A stretch of DNA of 64,000 bases, from positions 3,083,001 to 3,147,000 of the forward strand of contig CP126195.1 in NCBI GenBank assembly GCA_030272155.1, written 5' to 3'. The DNA comes from Tetradesmus obliquus (lineage: Eukaryota; Chlorophyta; Chlorophyceae; Sphaeropleales; Scenedesmaceae). The notes below the pieces were generated by a model. That model was not told where the DNA came from. It saw only the letters and a list, made by a program, of their open reading frames with translations, and did not search any database. The position numbers and the translations under genes are program-made. Positions 58,008-64,000 of this stretch are shown here, one piece after another. Each line of letters opens with the position of its first letter. Within the stretch, counting starts at the first letter, position 1.

Positions 58008-58911
58008 TGATGTGCTTTTCCTGGATGCAAGCAAGCTGCTGGCACTGGCACTGGCGCTCTCCTGCTGTGCACTCTCTGACAGTGCACAGGTCAGTCAGAT
58101 GACATGAGGAAGTGCAAATCGCTGCCTGTCTCTCTGGCTCTTCTTTAGGCTGCCGGAGCAAGCATGTAGTGCCAGTGTCAGGCTGACACTGTCAGCTGAT
58201 GCTGGTGACACCAGCACTGCTGGTGCTGAGCAGTACTGTACTGTCCCACTTTCGTGGCTCGGAAAGTGTCAGAAGGCTCAGGCTACTGCGTAAGAATGTT
58301 GAAAAATGTTTGAAGTAACGTTTCCGGACGCGAAGGCAGCTGATAAGCAGCGTGCACGTACTGCAGAGTGTTGGGAACTTTGTGTATGCTCGTCACCGTC
58401 CTTGACCATTATTGGTGTAACTGGTACGTAAGATAAGAATTGCAAAACGATATTATGCTGTTGTTGGCTGCTAAAGAACCCTGCTGGTGACATATGCTTG
58501 TCACTTTGAGACTCCTGCACAGCCAGCAACGCTTCACTATGCATCATTGAACGTGTTGCTACTTCTGGTGTTTTTTTTACGCATCGCACGCTCACGATTC
58601 TTGTGTGTTACCCAAACTGCATGCGTGCTGAGGAGCAGCAGGTTGATCACAACCTGAGCACGGCCGCCTTTACCTCGACCCGAACTACTTCTTAAACATA
58701 AACACGCACGTTTGCACGCTGCAGCAGGCCTGCAGCAGGGACAGCAGCAACAGCAGCAGCAGCAGCAGCAGCAGCACACCCTGTGCTTGCCCCTACCTTT
58801 ACAGACACCCAGATCCCACCACATTCAGCTCATAAACCAGCATCACACACATACCTTATCGCCCTGCAGTGAGAGGCTGCAGGGCGCAGGCTGCAGCAGC
58901 AGCACTACACA
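58008..58911. other. Divergent promoter region between CFAP206 and uS13m
   Basis: A 904-base spacer separates two divergent start codons and must hold both promoters. No TATA box or known motif stands out. A CAG tract lies at about 58746-58775, within probable 5' UTR of uS13m. Confidence 0.5.
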
Positions 58912-60151
58912 ATGCCGCTGGTCATAGCCAAGACAGTGCTGCCGGATGCATCGCGCTTCTACCTGGCAGTTGGCCGCATCTTTGGCATCGGCCGAGCACA
59001 GGGGCTAGCCATTGCAGAAGAGATTGGCATTAGCAAGGAGGCACGCGTGGCTGACTTGAAGGCACACCATGTGCAGCAGGTGAGAGAGCCACAGCAGCAG
59101 CAGCACCGCAGCCAGGCTAGCTGCAGGCCAGCAGGTGGCTGCTGAGGTACACTGCTGTAGCAACTGGTTGCTGCAGCAACAGCAGCAGCAGACGGAGATC
59201 CTGCACTCTGGTGTTGGGCCACAGCAGGACACACGGGGTGCAGTAAGCATGGCGGCAGCGGCCGGGTGCCATCCTTGCATACACAACCTGCATACAGCTG
59301 CTGCGTGAGTGCATCCCTAGCCCTGCAAGCATCCACTCAACACAAGTGTTGCTGCCGCAGCTGCACAGCGGGTAGTAGCAAGCTCACTGTCAGTTTTTCA
59401 AGCAGCAGGGCTTGCACAGCAGCTGCATCAGCAGCTGTGCTGTGGTATCCGGCACGCGCCCCACCTGCATTGCAGCAACCAGCCTGCTGTGCAGCAGACC
59501 CTACTCGCCACATCCTCCATAGCACAATAACCCACCTACTCTCAACCATAAAACCTGCATCATAACATTCCTTGTAACATGCTGTAACAACGTCCCGCTG
59601 CCTAGGTGGTGGCGCTCATCAACGAGCGCTACAAGGTAGGCGATGAGCTCAAGCGCTCCATCAGGGACGACATCGTGCGGCTCATAGACGCAAAGACCTA
59701 CAGGTGCGGCGCTGCTGCTGCTGGTGCTGCTGCTGCTACTTTTGGCAGTGCTTTACTGCACCACACCACGAACAGCAACAGCAGCCAACAGCAGCGCTTG
59801 CATGCAGCACTTTTCAACGAAGTGCCAACAGCGTGCTGTTGCGCAGCAGATGCCGTGGTTGTGCGCGCCAACCGATGCAGTGTGCAGCACCAGTGCAGGC
59901 TGCGGACGCTGCACAGCAACGCATGTCTGCTGTGTGGCTATGCCTGCATTGCCGGCTTGCTGCATGCACTTGCCGCTGTCTGCGACTGTTTTATGGTTCC
60001 ACAAGCAACAGCAATCCACCTGTGCTACTGCCTCATGTCCTGCAGGGGCAAGCGGCACAGCCTAGGCCTGCCAGTGCGCGGCCAGAAGACCGGCTGCAAT
60101 GCACAGACATCACGCAAGTTCAAGCGGCACATAATGTATGATGTCAAGTAA
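58912..60151 (+). CDS. RPS13: Mitochondrial small-subunit ribosomal protein uS13
   Basis: Three exons, 58912-59079, 59606-59703 and 60046-60151, give 123 aa, close to the usual 110-130. Family motifs are visible: RIFGIGRAQGLAIAEEIGI (helix-turn region), KEARVADLKAHHVQQ, DELKRSIRDDIVRLI, and the C-terminal signature GKRHSLGLPVRGQKTGCNAQ followed by TSRKFKR, which contacts tRNA and the head of the 30S. There is no N-terminal extension. The central part (short loop, HHVQQ, RSIRDDI) is closer to mitochondrial than to plastid or cytosolic uS13, so mitochondrial is preferred. It shares a divergent promoter region with CFAP206. Confidence 0.9.
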
Positions 60152-60976
60152 CTTCAGCACCCGATGGCTGCAGGGCAGTCAGACTGGATGCTCAGCGCTG
60201 CTCCAGCCTGTCACTTAAATGCTCAGCAACGGTGCTGGTGTCAGGCGTGGGATAGTTTAGTGACATGTCCTGCAATTGTTGCGCATGTGTGTGCTGCAGC
60301 CTGGTACTGTCGCTGTGCCACGGCAGTGTGCAGCGTGTGCATTGCGGCATGCAAGCAGGGTCTCTTTCGAAAGGGTTGACACAGGTACCCCCCGCTGCTG
60401 GTTGCAGTGCTGAACACAATACAATGCTGCAGAGTTGAATTTGTGAAGCTAGGGCAAGGTTGTAGGGATATCCCTATCGATATGCTGTCTGGTGACTGTC
60501 AGCCTGCTGGCGCTCACTGAAGGTTGTGCTGGTTTAAATTTAGCTGATGCCATGCCGCCTAGTGTGCGGCGCACGTATGCATCTTGATTGTCTGTTGCTT
60601 GCCTACTGTCAGCGTGCACAGGGCATGCACTGTCAGCGTGCACAGGGCATGCACTGTCAGCGTGCACAGGGCATGCACTGTCAGCGTGCACAGGGCATGC
60701 ACTGGCCAGGGGTTCAGGCATTTCAGATGCTTGCCGTCATGGCAGCTTATGACCAGCTGCGCCGCTTTGATTTGCAGCAGTCGCTTGTTTGATGTGGGTC
60801 ATTGAGGTATAGCCTGAACCAGCTTATTGTACGCCGGTTCACTCCTGCAGCTGCAACGGTTGCTGCGTTGGTATGTAACAAAGCGGACGTAGTATCACCG
60901 TCACCATGTTACGAATCAAGCCCTAACTGTACATAGCAACAATACCGTATTGTGGTGACCATCCGCAGACTTCCAG
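60152..60976. other. Convergent spacer between uS13m and the hydrolase
   Basis: It contains a four-copy 24-base tandem repeat (listed separately). No gene is recognised. Confidence 0.5.
60607..60702. repeat. 24-base tandem repeat, four identical copies
   Basis: The unit is TGTCAGCGTGCA followed by CAGGGCATGCAC. Four exact copies occur at 60607-60630, 60631-60654, 60655-60678 and 60679-60702. The unit length is a multiple of three, so it is open in several frames, but no flanking coding signal supports a protein. Confidence 0.95.
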
Positions 60977-61591
60977 CTAGTATGTGGTGTCTAGCCAGCC
61001 TCGCAGCGCATCTGCTGCTGCCTCCCAGCGCGTGTCCAGCATGACGTCATGTGCCATCTTGGGCAGCACCACAGCCTTGGTGCCATAGTAGCTGCAGAAC
61101 ACAGCAGCAGACAGCAGCAGCAACAGCAGCACAGTCAGCAACATTTGTGTCAGTGCGTCATCGCAATTGCCTGCTTACTGACTGCCAAGGTGCAGCCTCT
61201 GAGGAAGCAACAACATCATCTTGCCAAATGATTATTCTGTGTGGCGACTGCAGCAGCAATGCATTTGAAAGGCTACAGATCCAGCTGCTGGCATCTTGCA
61301 GAACGGCTGTGTGTACCTGCCAACATCATCAAACACAGCACGAGTACCTCATGATCATTGTACTGCACTGCTAGGCCGGGCAGATCACTATCAATTTTGT
61401 GTGCTGCACTGTCCACTCACTCTGCCAGCTCCTTGTATGACTGCACATCCAGCACCCTATCATCCTCCCCGCCCAGCACAAACACCGGAGGGCAGTCGGC
61501 AGGCGGCGCAGGCAGCGGCACCTGCTGCTGCATGTCCTTCAGGTCCAGCAGCCTGATAGGGCTGCAGGCGGCCAGCTGCTGCTGGTAGCTG

Positions 61592-61643
<52 letters not shown>

Positions 61644-62461
61644 GACGTCAGGACGATTGTTGCCAGGCTTCAGCACCAACTTGTTGAGGACACCTGCTGA
61701 GGACATGCATGTTGGACTGCAGAGGGGCGGGTGCGGCGCCCTTGGCAACATGCCAGCTAAGCCACATAGGTCTGATGGTGGAGTCGCTGGCTTACCCAGC
61801 TGTTGCATGAAGGCTGCAGACCGACATCAGGTTAATGAATGTCCAGTACGATTGCTGAGCAGCAGTTGCAGCCTGGTTGCAACAAGCTCTAGTGCTGGCT
61901 TGTCTCACCTGACTGCATCCTCTTGAGGCAGGTCATCTGAGAAGAAGGCATACTTGGCGTCATCCACGCTGTTGGCAAAAGACTTGCCCACAAACGCCCT
62001 GCGCAGCAAAGGCGATCGGCGGTATCAAGAAAGCGGTGAAGGTAAGCAGCATTGTAACTGGTGGAAGCACAAGAGCCAAAACTCAGTGCAGGGTGCTGTG
62101 TTGTCAGCATCTTCAGGGCCTGTCTGGGCAGCGTGAGTACCCAACAAACAAACATGAGTGTATAGGCGCCGTCGCTGACAATGAGCACACACGGCAAGAG
62201 CATCACACAGGCGCTGCTTTCAACACAGTGCCACGAACACAGAACACCTCAAAACCTGCACACACAGTGCGCAGTTGTGCATGTACCATGCCTTAAACTG
62301 TCATTTTACACAGCAGTTTTCATGGCTGCGCACCAAGTGACCTTCCATGAGAGCACCAGGTCGCGCTTGAGCCAGCGGATGATCAGGTCACGGTTGCCGC
62401 TGGGTGGCACGCTGGCCAGGAAAGCCACGCCCGCCAGGCGGGGGAAGGAGCCCGCAGCTGG

Positions 62462-62512
<51 letters not shown>

Positions 62513-63619
62513 TGCTGGCGCTGAGTCGAGGATGTACCTGGGTATGTGTGGCAGATGCAACAGCAGTATGGTCTGACAGGTGCGTGTTTAGATGCAGCAC
62601 ACTGTCAGGCACGACTCATGTATGCACTGGCAAGCTGCATGTGCCCATGCGAACCATGCACCAAGCACATGCTCCTGGTGCTTGCCCTCAAGCATGGTGT
62701 CTCAGACCCATTGCCATTACCACAACTGCATGCAAACTCATCCGCTGCTGCATTCAGTCAACTGAACCCCCCTAACCACCGCACCCGCTCACTTTTGTGC
62801 AATCAAGCCCCCAAATGAGTGCGGCACCATCACTGGCGCAGCACCCAGCTGCTGCACCACTTCTGCCAGGTCAGCTGCGTGGCTATCCAGTGTGCCTGCC
62901 ACTTTCACGCCTTGCTGGCGCTCACTGCCGCCTTGGCTGCGCAGGCTGACTGCCCAGCTGTCATATCCAGCCTCTGCAAAGTACGGCTGGAAACGCTCCT
63001 GCGGTGTTTTGTTGTGTTTGGTGGCGGCGGTTTTGTGGTTTTGAGTACGCAGGGTTTGACAGGACAGATGCAGCAGGCATGAGGTGGAGGCTGCAGGGAT
63101 GCAGACAGATGTGCGCTTGGTGTGCAGCTGTCGGATTGAGTGCTGCAAGCGTGTATGCACGGCTGATGCTTTGGGTTGCAGTTGGAGTGACTGACCAGCG
63201 TTGGCAAGGGCTATGACAGGCTAGAGTGTTGCACAATTGAAGCCAAATGGGTCCAAACTGTGGATTACCAGCAACACTGCTTGCTCACTCCATTCTGGTC
63301 GTGTTTGTCGGTGCCTCTTCCCTGCCTGTCCCAGGCAGTAGCAGCAGGAACTGCTGCAGTTGCTGCCGCTGCTACTGCTGCTGCTGCTCACCTGCCAGCA
63401 CCATGCTCCGTGGTATGAGCCATGGACAAGCAGAAGCGGTGGCTTGGTTGTGGGCTTCTGCGTTCACAGCCATTGGTTGGCATTTGAGATCAAGCTAATC
63501 AGATCAACGTGCCGAGTGACACTGCGGTGTCGTGCTCGCAGCACCTTTGCCGTGCTCTTCAACACTTCTAGCTTTAGCCCATTGCTAAGCTTTATTGATT
63601 GTGAGGATGTGGCAAGCAT
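60977..63619 (-). CDS. Alpha/beta hydrolase fold protein
   Basis: Minus-strand exons in coding order: 63619-63545, 63457-63392, 62998-62793, 62537-62334, 61998-61909, 61588-61421, 61091-60977. They join in phase to about 307 aa. Landmarks are LSNGLKLEVLK, the oxyanion strand PPLLLVHGSYHGAWCWQ, RFQPYFAEAGYDSWAVSLRS, the nucleophile elbow VPHSFGGLIAQK, the lid/helix SGNRDLIIRWL, the acid strand PPVFVLGGEDDRVLD and the catalytic His strand VVLPKMAHDVML. Ser, Asp and His are all present. The elbow reads P-H-S-F-G instead of the usual G-x-S-x-G. The substrate cannot be told. The first intron is only 87 bases, and the frame stays open upstream to about 63979, so the true start may lie further out (possible transit peptide). 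Confidence 0.8.
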
Positions 63620-64000
63620 TATCTCAAGCAACCAGTGCTGCTGCCTATGTTCCTGCAGTGCTTGAAGCAGCTTCAAGAGGCTCAGTCGACGGTTCACAGT
63701 CGACAGGATGACAGTGGAAATGCTTCTTGATGTTTCTCGGTATGTTCGCGCAGGTTGCTTGGACAGCAGCACCCTTGGGGTGTTGGCCAGGCTGTCCTGA
63801 CAAATGACTGACACATGGCATTTTGCTGAAACTGCCCCCACACATCCCTTGTCTGCACCATGTTTTGGTGCTGCGCCACACGGGACAGATGAAGAAATAC
63901 GTCCGTTACAAATACCAACAGGCAGAACCACAGGACGCCTGCTACCCCAGGGGACAACTGGCAGCAGCAGAACAGCCAAAGCAACACCTTTACCAGGCCC
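63620..64000. other. Window end, upstream of the hydrolase
   Basis: This is minus-strand 5' flank of the hydrolase. An open frame continues from its first exon to about 63979 (MAVLLLPVVPWGSRR start) and could be an N-terminal extension. Nothing else is recognised. Confidence 0.4.

Noticed and set aside
60607-60702. CRISPR-like array
   Set aside because: Units are directly adjacent with no unique spacers, and the window is eukaryotic nuclear DNA.
60449-60721. Minus-strand frame with repeated ACPVHADS units
   Set aside because: It is explained wholly by the 24-base minisatellite, whose length is divisible by three. No flanking coding support.

Overview
The window is nuclear DNA of a green alga, most likely a chlorophycean (Chlamydomonadales or Sphaeropleales). 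The evidence is the gene content: a chloroplast Holliday-junction resolvase of the MOC1 type, a flagellar CFAP206, a plastid-type ATP/ADP translocator, an AP2/ERF factor and a mitochondrial uS13. Genes are intron-rich with GT-AG introns, often with GTGAGC or GTGCGG donors. CAG/CTG triplet tracts saturate exons and introns, so most proteins carry long Gln, Ala and Ser runs.

Layout. 1-6890: an AP2/ERF transcription factor in a giant polyQ protein (+). 7190-17235: three tandem paralogues of an F-box-like/LRR family (+), each visibly damaged in a different place. A duplicated piece of the AP2 gene 3' end lies between the second and third copies. 17860-23148: an NTT/TLC nucleotide transporter (+). 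23363-23554: a long, nearly perfect foldback hairpin. 24061-40549: an 11-exon gene for a Rav1/DMXL (rabconnectin-3 alpha) V-ATPase assembly factor of about 3755 aa (+). One of its introns carries a tRNA-Val(AAC)/tRNA-Gln(CUG) pair. 41790-42728: a secreted protein of unknown family, with a broken copy at 48252-49070. 43647-47213: a secreted protein built of Cys-rich one-exon modules. 49813-52742: MOC1 (+). 53772-58007: CFAP206 (-). 58912-60151: mitochondrial uS13 (+), divergent from CFAP206. 60977-63619: an alpha/beta hydrolase (-). For every intact multi-exon model the exon lengths sum to a multiple of three and the intron phases agree.

The most striking pattern is not a gene. At eight places in four unrelated genes (AP2, NTT, DMXL, the Cys-rich gene) a segment spanning an exon/intron boundary is tandemly repeated inside the adjoining intron. 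Units are mostly 85-160 bp (two intervals are 164 and 227 bp), and there are one to eight extra copies. Either the 3' splice site plus the first codons of the next exon is copied, or the last codons of the previous exon plus its 5' splice site. The extra copies usually keep the splice dinucleotide, so each array is a ladder of decoy splice sites with only the outermost copy joined to a full exon. The largest array (38129-39210) has nine acceptors about 127 bp apart.

The genes do not form an operon or pathway. Two neighbours concern organelle energy or DNA (NTT, MOC1), one translation in mitochondria (uS13m), one endosomal acidification (DMXL) and one motility (CFAP206).
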